This document shows positions 11,788-23,113 of a stretch of DNA of 64,000 bases, in pieces. The DNA lies in contig NC_083696.1 in assembly GCF_033118175.1 (NCBI RefSeq), forward strand, positions 38,549,001 to 38,613,000. Reading direction: 5' to 3'. How positions within the stretch are numbered: position 1 is the first letter of the stretch; every line of letters starts with the position of its first letter. The notes below the pieces were generated by a model. The model ran no database searches, had not been told where the DNA came from, and saw nothing but the letters and a program-made list of their open reading frames with translations. The DNA comes from Dama dama (taxonomy: Eukaryota > Chordata > Mammalia > Artiodactyla > Cervidae). The position numbers and the translations under genes were made by a program.

Positions 11788-12140
11788 TGTTAGTCTGCTC
11801 TGGTTTCTCTAATGAAACAACATAGACTGGGTGGCTTAAAATGCCAGACATTTACTTCTCACCATTCTAGAGGCTGAGAAGCTCAAGATCAAGGTGTCAG
11901 CAGATTTGGTATCTATTGAGGACTCTCTTCCTGGTTTATAGACAACTGCCTTCTTGCTGCATCCCCAGATGACAGAAAGAGAAAGATGATCTTGTGTCTC
12001 CATTTACAAGGACACTAATTATACCAAAATGATTCCACCCTCAGGACCTAATCATTTCTCAGAAGCTCTACCTCCAGATACCATCACACTGGGGTTGGGA
12101 TTCAATTATGAATTTGAGGGGACACAAAGCCTCTATTATA
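11788..12140 (-). mobile_element. MLT1-type LTR (ERVL-MaLR), antisense
   Basis: Non-autonomous mammalian LTR element, solo. The antisense landmarks are 'acatagactgggtggcttaa', 'attctagaggctgagaag', 'caggacctaatcatttctc' and 'gatttgaggggacaca'-like wording near the right end ('gaatttgaggggacacaaag'). Same family as 15622-15993, opposite orientation. No internal coding region. Confidence 0.75.
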
Positions 12141-12499
12141 GCTTTATTAGATGCCTGTACTCAATGTCTGCCATTCTTTTTGGTTGCTCATCATTCGAGT
12201 TCCACGCTGATGCCTGCAGTGTGATGAGTTCTCTGCTGTATGAATCTTCACGGTAGTCAGAGCCCACCTACCATTACAGAAACTAACATTGCCAGGTACT
12301 TGTGTTCACAATCACCCTTGTAGTGAGACTGTGATCATATGATCTAGGCTTTGCCAACCTTAAATGCCGCCCTTGGGTTTGAGCCAGGAACTGTGGACAC
12401 CCAGAAGCGGGGACTGTAGAGAATTGGTGGTGAAGGCAGCTGTAGCATGATCGTTTTCCTAGCTTAGGGGTGCCTGTAGTGCTGGATCCAGCAGGATTA
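12141..12499. other. Unique intergenic sequence
   Basis: Holds no repeat I recognise. The 132-codon antisense frame at 12283-12681 spans from here into the neighbouring L1 and is not a gene. Confidence 0.45.
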
Positions 12500-13218
12500 A
12501 GACTCATAGCGCTATGAAGAACAGTATGGAGGTTCCTTAAAAAATTACAAACAGAGCTACCATATGACTCTTGGGCACATATCTGGAGAAAAACATGATC
12601 TGAAAGGATACATGCACCCCAGGGTTCATTGCAGCGCTGTTTACAATGGCCACAACATGGAGGCAACCAAATGTCCATCAACAGAGGAATGGATAAAGAA
12701 GATGTGGGTCATATATACAGTGGAATATTACTCAGTCATTAAAAAGAACGAAATAATGCCATTTGCAGCAACATAGACGGACCTAGAGAGGGTCATCCTG
12801 AGTGAAGTAAGTCAGACAGAGAAGGAGAAATATCATATGACATCCCTTTTAAATGGAATCTAAAAAGAAATGATACAAACAAATTTACTTACAGAACAGA
12901 AACAGACTCACAGATTCATTTAGAGAATGAACTGTGGTTGCCCTGGGGGGAAGGATGGGGAAAAGAGATAGGGAATTCGGGATGGACATGTACACACTGC
13001 TATATTTAAAATGGATAACCAGCAAGGTCCTACTGTATAGCAGAAGGAATTCTGCTCAGTGTTATGTGGCAGCCTGGATGGGAGAGGAATTTGTGAGGAG
13101 AAAGAATCGATACAAGTATATGCATGGCTGAGTCCCTTTGATGTTCACCCAAAATTATCACAACATTGTTTGTTCATCAGCTATACTCTGATACAAAATA
13201 AAAAGTAAAAAACAACAA
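12500..13218 (+). mobile_element. L1 3' UTR, sense
   Basis: The 3' region of an L1: 'acagtatggaggttccttaa', 'gcagcgctgtttacaatggc', 'gaatggataaagaagatg', 'aacagactcacag', ending 'tacaaaataaaaagt' and an A-rich tail. Small frames inside it (12564-12776, 12934-13131) are UTR reading. Strongly 5'-truncated. Confidence 0.85.
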
Positions 13219-13365
13219 CCTGTGGCAGCAGCGGTGGCCTTGCAATCTGTAGCACGTACTGCCTGGGGGGAGCCGCCGGCTTGGAGCTGGGAAACAGCTC
13301 TGCTGTGGGACTTCAGGATTCCTGGCCTGGCTCTTCAGATCTCTTAGTGATCCCATGAGCTCCTT

Positions 13366-13557
13366 TTAACATTTTTTAAAATTAAAATAAAAAAAATTTG
13401 TTTACACTGGGTCCTCATTGCAGTGCACAGGCTTCTCCAGTTGTAGTGTGTAGGCTTAGTTGCCCCTCGGCATGTGGGATCTGACCAGGGACTGAATCCA
13501 TGTCCCCTGCATTGGAAGGTGGATTCTCTATCACTGGACCTCCAGGGAAGTCCCCCT
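13366..13557 (-). mobile_element. CHR-type SINE, antisense
   Basis: Reversed A-rich tail at the left, then 'actgggtcctcattgcagt' and 'ggacctccagggaagtcc'. TSD of 10 bp with one mismatch: 'tgagctcctt' (13356-13365) and 'tgagcttctt' (13558-13567). Confidence 0.9.
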
Positions 13558-13744
13558 TGAGCTTCTTAATATCCTTTTCATAAATTTTCCTTTCTGCCTA
13601 TTTCAGCCAGAGGTGATTTCTTTTACTTGCTACCAAAAATTCTACCTAATGTATAGCTATATTCTAGACAGTAAATAGACAAAAAAACAAAGAAATCCAA
13701 AAACCCAGTACCAGGAATGTTAGTATATAACAATAGCTCTTACT

Positions 13745-13953
13745 TGTTATTGTTTATTTCTAAATTATGTCTGACTCTCTGTGACCACATTAACTGTAGC
13801 CCTATAGGCTCCTCTGTCCATGGGATTTTTCAGGCAAGAATACTGGAGTGGGTTGCCATTTCCTTCTCCAGGGGATCCTCCCAAACCAGGGATTGAACCT
13901 GCGTCTCCTGCATTGCAGGTGGATTCTTTACCAGTGAGCCACCTGGGAAGCTC
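13745..13953 (-). mobile_element. Bov-tA SINE, antisense
   Basis: Contains 'caggcaagaatactggagtg' and the reversed head 'tgagccacctgggaagctc'. Nearly complete. No clear TSD found. Confidence 0.92.
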
Positions 13954-14946
13954 ATTATCAAAGAGTTCATCCTCAAATTATCCACTGAGATCAACCCACT
14001 GCCTGCAGTGCAATTATTTTTACATTTACCCTTGTAGCTAAGCCTTTAATCTAATCAGAGGTCAAATTGGATAGGAAACACACATCTTTGCTGGATAAAG
14101 AGAGGTCTGTCCACTAAATTGGCAACCTCACAAGTCTCATATCCTGTATTTTTTTAATTGAGTTGACTGTAGGAGTCTCTGCATATGTTTAGCTTAGATG
14201 AAATCCGTCTAATGAAGTAAGGCTCAAGTAGGTTTAATTAGTTGGTGTGAAAAGGTAGACTTTTCATGCTGTGCTGGGTGGGCTCTTCTCTGAGAGAAAC
14301 AGCAATGCATCTTTTTATTTTCTCCCTGTTTCCTGATTATCCAACTCTCAATACAACATTATCTCTTACCTACTTAGCAATTCAGTAAGAGAAAGTTGGA
14401 TGGCTTTACCAGCAGGTGTTGTAAAACTCCAAAATCAGGATCTATGAAATTCAATATAGGAGCAAACTAGGCCCTGTGGTGTTAGAAAGTTCTGAATGTT
14501 TCCCTCAAATTGTTCCCCAAATATCTTTGTTTTCTGGAATCCACCAAAGCCCATTTGTTCCTGACATGCTAGATATGAAAGAGACCCCTGGGCTTCTACT
14601 TGATGGAACACATCAGGTTGTGAATAAATTACTTCTCAAAACTTGGCCAAGTTTTGCACTCAAAAAGGAATCTGTTATCATTTTAAAGTTGCTTGGGCTT
14701 TATGAGACACTGCAGAGAGTTGACTTCGAGAACTAGCCAAGCAAATAAAAAAAGTATGACTTTCCCAACTGAGGAGTTTCAGATTCAGGAGAGTTTTGTC
14801 TGCTGTCAAAAAAACTGTTGAAAAGTCTACATGACCTCTACAAAGCCTCAGGGACAATAGGAAGAAAACTGCTTGGGGGATGTTTGCTTTTCTATTTTAA
14901 TTGGTTCCACATCAAGTTCATGTCCAGTTTACATACTCGATAATGT
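13954..14946. other. Unique intergenic sequence
   Basis: About 1 kb without a recognised repeat. The + frame at 14476-14736 (86 codons) has no known motif, splice context or conserved domain that I can see, so it is left uncalled. Confidence 0.45.
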
Positions 14947-14958
14947 TATGCTTGATTT

Positions 14959-15141
14959 TTTAAAAACTAATTAATTAATTAGGCTGCACCAGATCTTAGT
15001 TGTGACTCATGAGTGCTTTAGTTGTGGCTTGTGAACTCTTAGTTGCAGCATATGGAATCTAGTTCCCTGACCAGGGATCAAACCCATGCCCCCTGTGTTG
15101 AGATCAGGGAGTCTTAGCCACTGGACCACCAGGGAAGTCCC
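14959..15141 (-). mobile_element. CHR-type SINE, antisense
   Basis: Reversed tail 'aattaattaattaggctgca', then 'ttccctgaccagggatcaa' and 'ggaccaccagggaagtcc'. Flanked by a diverged TSD, 'tatgcttgattt' (14947-14958) and 'tatgctcaattt' (15142-15153). Confidence 0.88.
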
Positions 15142-15153
15142 TATGCTCAATTT

Positions 15154-15621
15154 CTGATAATTCTTCTGGCTTAGAATTCCACTTCCATTCCATCTATTGG
15201 GACCAGAAGTGGTATGCTAGACAGGCTTCTTAGTTGCAAAAAGAGATCACCTCTGTCTAGTTTCAACAGAAACGGAATTTATTGAGAGGACATCAGAGAG
15301 CTCACAGAAAGGACATGGTGCTTGTAGATATTTAAGCCTCACTCTCTCACTTCCAGTAGATATTTTTTCTTTCATTTAATTTTTCTCCCAACAAGTAATG
15401 AGCTCAAAGTTAGTTGTTCTATCTTTTTTTTTTTCCTGCTCAACACCTATGTGTGTCTTCTGATTCTTTCTCAGATTCTGAGTTTTTGTTCTGACCTTCA
15501 TCTGCTAACTTGGTTATCACTTTTAGTAAATCCATTGGTTTGACAGTATAGCTTCATTATTCTCTATTTTAATCTCTGTCTTAAACCCAGTGGAAATGAC
15601 TTCAGTGTTCAGAAGGAAGGG
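15154..15621. other. Intergenic sequence
   Basis: No gene recognised. Pyrimidine-rich in the middle (15365-15440). Some old repeat content is possible. Confidence 0.4.
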
Positions 15622-15993
15622 TGTTACAGACTAATGGTCTGTGTTTCCCTGCTCCCCGCCCCAGATTCATATGTTGAAACCCTAACCTGTGACGTGACTA
15701 TATTTGGAGATGTGGCCTGTGAGGAGGTGATAAAGGTCAAAGGAAGTAATGGGGTGAGGCCCTAAACTGATAGGGTGGGTGCCCTTATAAGAAGAGGAAG
15801 AGACACTGGGGCCCCCTCTTCAGAGGAAAGTCCATGTGAAGACAAAGTGGTCCTCTGCAAGCCAGGAAGGGGGTTCTCACCAGAAACCTTAATCTTGGGC
15901 TTTCTGGCCTCTAGAACTGTGAGAAAAGTGAATTTCTGCTGTTTAAGCCGCGTGGTCAATTGTATTTTGTAATGATAGCCTAAGCAGACTAAT
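15622..15993 (+). mobile_element. MLT1-type LTR (ERVL-MaLR), sense
   Basis: Solo LTR showing the family landmarks in order: 'attcatatgttgaaaccct', 'ttggagatgtggcctg', 'gtgcccttataagaagagg', 'ctctagaactgtgag' and a closing 'gcagactaattc'. 'aagaagaggaagagacac' is also typical. The frames on both strands here (65 and 82 codons) are LTR sequence and do not encode anything known. Confidence 0.85.
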
Positions 15994-16326
15994 TCAAAGG
16001 GACAGAACATACACCATCAACAACCAATATTTACTTTCAGGAAGTGGTTTCCCTTTGCTGGCCTGTTGGTTTCATTGTGGTCACTCGAGCTGTTGAGAAA
16101 TTTTTCTGCTGCAATTTTTGAATACATTCCAGTACTCATGTCACAATAACAAAAGTCTTTCTTTGTTTGTGAGCCTTTATTCATTATGACTGTTCTGGAA
16201 GGTAACTGAATGTGACACTTTCATTGGGAAATGCATCCTGGAAAAGTGTCTCATTTAAATGAAGATTGTAATTAGGTAAGGAAAGCAAAATGCTGGGGAA
16301 GACTGTTGAAGCTTTTTTCCATCCTT
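15994..16326. other. Intergenic sequence
   Basis: Nothing recognised beyond ordinary AT-rich sequence. Confidence 0.4.
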
Positions 16327-16339
16327 AAAGGCACAGCTA

Positions 16340-16596
16340 TATACTTCCCTGGTTGTTCAGAGGTTAAGAATCTGCCTTGCAATGCAGGGGATGCAGGTTC
16401 GAGCCCTGATCTGGAAACTAAGATCCCACATGACTCAGGACAACTAAGCTTGTGTGCCACAACTACTGAGCCCACGCGCCGCAACTAGAGAGTCTGTGTA
16501 CCGCCAATAGAAGTTCCCACACGATGCAGTGAACATCCTGTGTGCTGACACAGCCAAATAAATAAAAATAGTGAAATTAATAAAATTCTTTTTTTA
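16340..16596 (+). mobile_element. CHR-type SINE, long form
   Basis: Head 'acttccctggttgttcagag', B-box-like 'ggttcgagccctgatctgg', a 'ccacaactactgagcccacg' body and an 'aataaataaaaata' tail. Possible diverged TSD: 'aaaggcacagcta' and 'aaaagtacaacta'. Confidence 0.88.
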
Positions 16597-16608
16597 AAAG
16601 TACAACTA

Positions 16609-16954
16609 AAGCACACGGTCTGTAAAATGTTCTGACCAGTTCACTAACAAAATACCAGAATCTGAACATTCCAGTGACTTTGTTTTCTATCAGGATAGGA
16701 ACAGGGAGAGTTAACACTTGGGTTATACTCAAGATGCAAAACGCCTTGGAATTTCCATTTTGGAGTCGCTTTAGTAAAGAATTCCATTTTTCAGAGCATT
16801 CTCAACAGATACATAATGTTTGACTTTTAAGATAGCTGTTAATGGGAAACATCCAAAACTCACTTGGAACCAAATCCAGTAACATACTGAGCTATGAGAA
16901 TTCTCCTTGGTCAAAAACATCAGAATTGAGAAGAAAGTGACTAAACTGATTGTT
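16609..16954. other. Intergenic sequence
   Basis: No gene or repeat recognised with confidence. Confidence 0.4.
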
Positions 16955-17036
16955 TAAATTGAGATAACATTGGTTTATAACATGGTATAAGTATCATGTG
17001 TACAACATTGTCTTTTGACTTTTATATACACTACCA

Positions 17037-17255
17037 TGGTGGCTCAGATGATTAGACTGTAAAGAATCTGCCTGCAATGTGGAAGACGTGGGTTCAATCC
17101 CTGGGTTGGAAAGATCCCCAGGAAAAAGGAATGGCTACCCCTCCAGTGTTCTTGCCTGAAGAATTCTATGGACAGAGAAGCCTGGTGGCTACAATCCATG
17201 GGATCACAAAGAGTCAAACATGACTAAGTGACTAACACTTCCACTTTTCACTTTC
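17037..17255 (+). mobile_element. Bov-tA SINE in the antisense L1
   Basis: Complete copy with head 'ggtggctcagatgattagac', 'gggttcaatccctgggttgg' and tail 'gactaagtgactaacac'. An 11-bp TSD with one mismatch, 'atacactacca' (17026-17036) and 'atacaccacca' (17256-17266), proves the insertion. Confidence 0.94.
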
Positions 17256-17361
17256 ATACACCACCAAAACTTCACTTTTCATCTGTCACTATTTAACTGA
17301 CCGCCTTTAACCATCTCACCCTTCTCCTGCCTCCTTCCCTTTTAGTTACCACTACTGTGCT

Positions 17362-17561
17362 TTATTTTTTATTTATTTATTTTTTTCATTTATTTATATT
17401 AGTTGGAGGCTAATTACTTTACAATACTGTAGTGGTTTTTGCCATACATTGACATGAATCAGCCATGGATTTACATGTGTTCCCCATCCTGAACCTCCCT
17501 CCCACCTCTCTCCCCATCCCATCCCTCTGGGTCATCCCAGTGTACCAGCCCTGATATTCCT
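17362..17561 (-). mobile_element. L1 (ruminant type) 3' end, antisense
   Basis: Younger L1 3' terminus: reversed A-tail (17362-17395), then 'ttggaggctaattactttac', 'atgaatcagccatggattta' and 'tctgggtcatcccagtgtac'. It sits within the older antisense L1, in the same orientation. Confidence 0.7.
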
Positions 17562-17798
17562 CATATGAATGAAATAAAATTGCACATATGGTATTTGTCT
17601 TTTCCACCTGATTTATTTAATTTAGCGTAATACCCTTAAGATCCATCCATATTGTTGCAAATGATAAGATTTCATTCTTTTTTATGGCTGAGTAATATAA
17701 ATATCTCTGTCATAGTTTCTTTACCCATTCAGCAGCCATCTGCGTGCACTTAGGTTGTTTCCATAACTGGCTATTGTAAATAATGCTGTGATGAATAT

Positions 17799-18101
17799 TT
17801 TGTTGTTGTTCAGTTGCTAAGTCATGTCTGACTCTGCAGTTTCATGGACTGTAGCATGTCAAGCTCCTCTGTCCTCCACTGTCTCCCAGAGTTTGCTCAA
17901 ACTCACATCTATTGAGTCATTGATTCCATCCAACCATCTCATCCTCTGCCACTCCCTTCTCCTTTTGCTTTCAATCTTTCCCAGCATCAGGGGCTTTTCC
18001 AGTGAATCAGCTCTTTGCGTCCGGTGGCCAAAGTATTGGAGCTTTGGCTTCAGCATCAATCGTTCCAATGACTATTCAGGTTGATTTCCTTTAGGAAATG
18101 A
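17799..18101 (-). mobile_element. BovB 3' end, antisense
   Basis: The last 0.3 kb of BovB in reverse: 'gttgttcagttgctaagtca' at the left (reversed tail), then 'cattgattccatccaacc', 'ttcaatctttcccagcatca' and 'ggccaaagtattgg'. TSD of 10 bp with one mismatch: 'tgatgaatat' (17789-17798) and 'tgatgaacat' (18102-18111). The host L1 continues on both sides. Confidence 0.92.
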
Positions 18102-18390
18102 TGATGAACATAGAGCTACACATATCTTTTTAAATTACTGTTTTAGTTTTCTTCAGATAAGTACTTAGAAGTGGAGTAGCTGGGTCATATGATTGTTTTA
18201 TGCATACTTTTTTGACGAATCTCCATACTGTTTTCCATACAGGTTGCACCAATTTACATTCCCATCAACATTGTATGAGGGTTCCCTTTCCTCCACATCT
18301 GCTCCAACACTTGTTATTTTTTGTCTTTTTGATGACCATTCTAACAGATGTAAGGTGATACCTCATTGTGGTTTTGATTTGCATTTTCTT

Positions 18391-19681
18391 AAAGCCTTCC
18401 TTAGCGAGCAATGCAAAGAAATAGAGGAAAACAACAGAATGGGAAAGACTAGAGAGCTCTTCAAGAAAATTAGAGACACCAAGGGAACATTTCATGCAAA
18501 GATGGGTTTGATAAAGGACAGAAATGGTATGGACCTAACAGAAGCAGAAGATATTAAGAAGAGGTGGCAAGAATACACAGAAAACTACAAAAAAGATCTT
18601 CATGACCCAGATAATCACGATGGTGTGATCACTCAACTAGAGCCACACATCCTGGAATGTGAAGTCAAGTGGGCCTTAGAAAGCATCACTACGAACAAAG
18701 CTAGTGGAGGTGATGGAATTCCAGTTGAGCTATTTCAAATCCTGAAAGATGATGCTGTGAAAGTGCTACACTCAATATGCCAGCAAATTTGGAAAACTCA
18801 GCAGTGGCCACAGGACTGGAAAAGGTCAGTTTTCATTCCAATCCCAAAGAAAGGCAATGCCAGAGAATGCTCAGACTACTGCACAATTGCACTCATCTCA
18901 CACGCTAGTAAAGTAATGCTCAAAATTCTCCAAGCCAGGCTTCAGCAATACATGAACCGTGAACTTCCAGATGTTCAAGCTGGTTTTAGAAAAGGCAGAG
19001 GAACCAGAGATCAAATTGCCAACATCTGTGGGGTCATCGAAAAAGCAAGAGAGTTCCAGAAAAACATCTATTTCTGCTTTATTGACTATGCCAAAGCCTT
19101 TGACTATGTGGATCACAATAAACTGTGGAAAATTCTGAAAGAGATGGGAATACCAGACCACCTGACCTGCCTCTTGAGAAACCTGTATGCAGGTCAGGAA
19201 GCAACAGTTAGAACTGGACATGGAACAACAGACTGGTTCCCAATAGGGAAAGGAGTACGTCAAGGCTGTATATTGTCACTCTGCTTATTTAACTTCTATG
19301 CAGAGTACATCATGAGAAATGCTGGGCTGGAAGAAGCACAAGCTGGAATCAAGATTGCAGGGAGAAATATCAATAACCTCACATATGCAGATGACACCAC
19401 CCTTATGGCAGAAAGTGAAGGAACTAAAAAGCCTCTTGATGAAAGTGAAGGAGGAGAGTGAAAAAGTTGGCTTAGAGCTCAACATTCAGAAAACTAAGTT
19501 CATAGCATCTGGTCCCATCACTTCATGGCAAATAGATGGGGAGACAGTGGAAACAGTGGCAGACATTATTTCTGGGGGCTCCAAAATCACTGAAGATGGT
19601 GATTGCAGCCATGAAATTAAAAAACGCTTACTCCTTGGAAGGAAAGTTATGACCAACCTAGATAGCATATTAAAAAGCTGA
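18391..19681 (+). pseudogene. BovB reverse transcriptase remnant (copy 3)
   Basis: Carries most of the RTE RT fingers and palm in one frame: the segment with 'IPIPKKGNARECSDY', the 'FRKGRGTRDQIANI' region, 'FIDYAKAFDYVDHN' (palm A-type motif with its Asp), 'GVRQGCILS' and the catalytic YADD box (19384-19395). A 2-bp loss near 19420 shifts the frame, which then stops at 19459-19461. The continuing frame runs to a stop at 19679-19681, where one base change turned a codon into TGA. The open frame extends upstream to an ATG at 18193, but 18193-18390 is antisense L1 and not BovB protein. Needs a partner endonuclease and is broken, so inactive. Confidence 0.9.
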
Positions 19682-20159
19682 GACATTACTTTGCCAACAA
19701 AGGTCTGTCTAGTCAAGGCTATGGTTTTTCCAGTGGTCATGTATGGATGTGACAGTTGGACTGTGAAGAAAGCTGAGCGCTGAAAAATTGATGCTTTTGA
19801 ACTGTGGTGTTGGAGAAGACTCTTGAGAGTCCCTTGGACTGCAAGGAGATCCAACCAGTCCATCCTAAAGGAGATAAGTCCTGGGTGTCCATTGGAAGGA
19901 CTGATATTGAAGCTGAAGCTCCAATACTTTGGCCACCTGATGTGAAGAACTGACTCATTGGAAAAGACCCTGATGCTGGGAGGGATTGGAGGCAGGAGGA
20001 GAAGGGGACGACAGAGGATGAGATGGCTGGATGGCATCACCAACTCGATGGGCACGAGTTTGAGTAAACTCTGGGAGTTTGTGATGGTCAGGGAGGCCTG
20101 GCGTGCTGTGATTCATGGGGTCACAAAGAGTTGGACACGAGTAAGCAACTGAACTGAAT
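18391..20159 (+). mobile_element. BovB (RTE LINE) copy 3, 5'-truncated
   Basis: About 1.77 kb, from just before the RT domain to the family tail 'gcaactgaactgaata'. It lies between two pieces of the antisense L1 that are adjacent in an uninterrupted L1 ('gatttgcattttctt' and 'agtgatgttcaac'), so the insertion point is well defined. It looks the best preserved BovB here. The endonuclease domain is absent through 5' truncation. Confidence 0.94.
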
Positions 20160-20383
20160 AGTGATGTTCAACATCTTTTCATGTGTCTGTTGACCATCTG
20201 TACGTCTTCTTCAGAAAAATGCCCTTTCAGATCCTCTGACCATTTATAAATTGGGTTTCTTGTTGAGTTGTATGAATTCTTTATATATTTTGTATATCAA
20301 CCTTTTCTTGAATATATGATTTGGAAGTATCTTCTCCCATTCGGTTTTTTTCTTTTCTTTCTTTTTTTAAAATTGTCTCTTTT

Positions 20384-20572
20384 TTTAAAAAAAAATTTAT
20401 TTATTTATTTGGCTGCACCGGGTCTTAGTTGAGGCACATGGGATATTCGATCTTCATTGTGGTATGTGGGATTTTTGATTGCAGCATATGGGATATAGTC
20501 CCCTGTCCAGGGATTGAACTCATGCTCCCTGTGTTGGAGTTCAGAGTCTTAGTCACTGGACCACTAGGGAAG
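20384..20572 (-). mobile_element. CHR-type SINE, antisense
   Basis: Reversed tail 'aatttatttatttatttggc', then 'gcaccgggtcttagttgagg', 'ctgtccagggattgaactc' and 'ggaccactagggaagtctc'. It splits the right part of the antisense L1. Confidence 0.88.
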
Positions 20573-20745
20573 TCTCTTCTTTTTGTTGATAGTTTCCTTT
20601 GATGGGTAGAAGCTTTTTAGTGATGCGGTCCCATTTGTTTATTTTTGCTTTTGTTTCTTTTGTCTGAGAAGACATATCCCATTAGATATTGCTAAGTGTG
20701 TCAAAGAGCATACTGTCTATTAAACTGATTTTTTTAGTGAGTCTC

Positions 20746-21875
20746 TTAAAGTGGCTCAAAAAAGATTCAGAATGGTCCCCCAAACACTTGCAAATGGCGG
20801 TATCATTAGGATACATGTATTCTACTCCATGGTGACTATTTTGAAGGACAAAATGCATTTGCCTTGTTATTTTACTGTCACGCCTTCTAAGCTGTCTCCA
20901 ACCATTTTGGGTTTACTTCCTTTTATATACTTATTTCCTTGAGTTAGTAACAGCAGTCAAAAAGCCTTTTAAAGTGTATACCTGTCAGGATGGCTGTTAA
21001 TACTGGTTTCCAAAAAAAGATGTCATGATTTATATAAGGTTTTTATGCTGAGGAAAATTTATGAACTTTTCTCTATACCCTGACTTCTTACAGCCTAGGA
21101 ACTAACTGTAAATCTTTGAACTAATGTGTTTAGATACATTATATCACTGTAGAAATGAAGTACAAGGAGGAGTTGGTTGGAGCCAGGCTGAGAGACATCT
21201 TATTTCTCATCAGATCCAAAGAATCCTGAAGACATAAGATCTGAAATTTTAAGGGTGAATTCACTTTCTTTCCAAGGCACTGAGGCATTAAAACAAGAAC
21301 AGTTTTGAGAGGCACCCTTTGGTGAATCAGTGCAAAAGGAACTAGACTTAGGGCTCTTGGACTCAGGCTCTTTTTTCCCCACTTTGGGCAAATATTTACC
21401 ATTTGTTTTTCAGTCACAGAAATGAGCTATTTTTAAAGAATCACTGTGGATTTATCATGGATTTTAAGATGCTCAAGATCCTTGCATCAGAATGGTCCAT
21501 GAAACAAAGGATTTTTATAAAAAGGTTCACACATTTATAAAACAAAGGAATGGACCAGAAATAGCTCTATGTCTGATATTTTAATACAGTAGCAGAAGTG
21601 ACATATTTTCCCTGAATATATTCAGTGTTGCAAAAATGGCATATTTTTGGTTTCATAGCCTGAGATAATTTTACATTATCATCACTAATAAAGGCATAAG
21701 AAAATGAGAGCCCAAACATATTAATAGATTTATATATAAATCAACTATCACTTAAGGCTAAAAAAAAATCATAATACTAAAACTGAAACCTAAGCCTGGG
21801 AGACCTAATTGTATATATTATAATGTGATTGGACATTTTCCTTTGGAGTTCTTCTCTTTGCATATTTTATAATAT
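20746..21875. other. Unique intergenic sequence
   Basis: About 1.1 kb without recognised repeats. Overlapping antisense frames at 21139-21417 and 21200-21391 share the same DNA in two frames and show no domain. Confidence 0.45.
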
Positions 21876-22214
21876 TTTGTTTAGTCACTGAGTCATGTCT
21901 GACACTTTTGTGACCCCAAGGACTGCAGCCTGCCAGGGTCCTCTGTCCAAGAGGTTTCCTAGACAAGGATGCTGGAATGCATTGCCATTTCTTCCTCCTG
22001 GGAATCTTCTTCACCCTCTTTGAGGCCCCCTGGATCGTAGCCTGCCAAGCTTACCTGTCCATGGGATTTCTTGGGCAAGAATACTTGAATGGGTTGGCTT
22101 TTCCTTCTCTAGGGGATCTTCCCAACCCAGGGATCAAACCTGTATCTCTTATGTCTCCTGCATTGGCAGGTGGGTTTTTTTTTCTTTACCACTAGTGCCA
22201 CCTGGGAAGCCCTA
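21876..22214 (-). mobile_element. Bov-tA/Bov-A SINE, extended form, antisense
   Basis: Longer than a normal Bov-tA. Two BovB-tail-like units follow each other ('ggatgctggaatgcattgcc' and 'aagaatacttgaatgggttg'), then the reversed tRNA-like head ends in 'gccacctgggaagccct'. Either one element with a duplicated body or two abutting copies. Confidence 0.85.
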
Positions 22215-22620
22215 TCCAGGCATAGGTTCTCTTAAAGTTAGCACAGTTATGTCTTCGGTATCTATTTACAAACAATAAAGGAGAGAGAATTTTCCTGCAC
22301 TAATTGATGTTAGAAGAATAAGTGATAAGTATAGCAAAGTACACAGAGTTTCTACTGGTACCTGGAAATTAGGCTTCTAGAACACCCTGGCCAGACTGGC
22401 AGTGTAGATTTGAAAATAATCTTAGAACCTTATTCAAATGAATCCACCAAATTTCAAAGGCCACTGGTTTAAGTGGTCAATCAAGACTATTACAGTGGTA
22501 TAAACATCACTTCATATGTTTACAGGTCTTTTAAGAACCTTGTGTGCTCAATATTGAAGATGAGACCCAGTCATCATGTCTACATTCCACGTAGTAGGCT
22601 GGAGAAAGGAGGGGAAAAGA
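22215..22620. other. Intergenic sequence
   Basis: No repeat or gene recognised. Confidence 0.4.
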
Positions 22621-22630
22621 ATCATGGTAG

Positions 22631-22835
22631 GACTTTGCTGGTGATCCAGTGGCTAAGATTCTGCATTCCCAATGCAGGGGGCCCAGGTTTGATCCCTGGT
22701 CAGGGAACTAGATTCTACACGCCACAACTAAAAATCTCTCATGCCACAACTAAAAATCTCTCATGCCACAACTGCACAACTAAGGCCTGGTGCAGTCAAA
22801 TAAATAAATAAATAAATATTAAAAGAAAAAGAAGG
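22631..22835 (+). mobile_element. CHR-type SINE
   Basis: Head 'gactttgctggtgatccagt', B-box-like 'ggtttgatccctggtcaggg', tail '(aaat)n' then A-rich. Perfect 10-bp TSD 'atcatggtag' at 22621-22630 and 22836-22845. A small internal tandem duplication is listed separately. Confidence 0.94.
22721..22764. repeat. 22-bp tandem duplication inside the SINE
   Basis: The unit starting 'gccacaactaaaaatctctc' (22721-22742) is repeated exactly at 22743-22764, and 'gccacaact' begins a third copy. It arose after or during insertion of the SINE. Confidence 0.95.
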
Positions 22836-22845
22836 ATCATGGTAG

Positions 22846-23103
22846 CTCCCTTTCAGGACACATTCTAGAACCTGGGCACATCATCTCCTCTTACATCTCC
22901 TATGCCAGAATTTAGCCAAGTAGTCATATTTACCTGCAAGGGAAGCTCTACGTAGTTGTTAATCCAGGTAGTCAGGTCTATCTGGCTAAAAACCTGGGAT
23001 TCTTTAAGTAGATGAGTAACAGAAAGAGTAATAGGGGGACAGTGAGCAGTCTGCGACAGACCATGGAAATATTTTTACTCAACAAGCATTTGTCAAGTGC
23101 TAG
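22846..23103. other. Intergenic sequence, old repeat at right end
   Basis: No gene. The last 60 bases ('tactcaacaagcatttgtca') look like an old mammalian repeat that continues after the BovB insertion at 23372. Confidence 0.4.
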
Positions 23104-23113
23104 ATACCTTTCT

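Larger units (their letters stand above)
16955..20745 (-). mobile_element. Antisense L1 broken by five insertions
   Basis: One old L1 3' region in antisense, split into pieces that can be read in order: 16955-17036, 17256-17361, about 17562-17798, 18102-18390, 20160-20383 and 20573-20745. The pieces carry 'aaattgagataaca', 'ggctattgtaaataatgctg', 'ccatactgttttccatacag', 'tgatgttcaacatcttttc' and 'tttgatgggtagaagcttt'. The inserted elements are listed separately. The tract may join two L1 copies, since the left 'L1 end' type and the right type need not be one molecule. Confidence 0.7.

Noticed and set aside
12283..12681. 132-codon antisense frame
   Set aside because: Runs out of unique DNA into an L1 3' UTR; an arbitrary open stretch.
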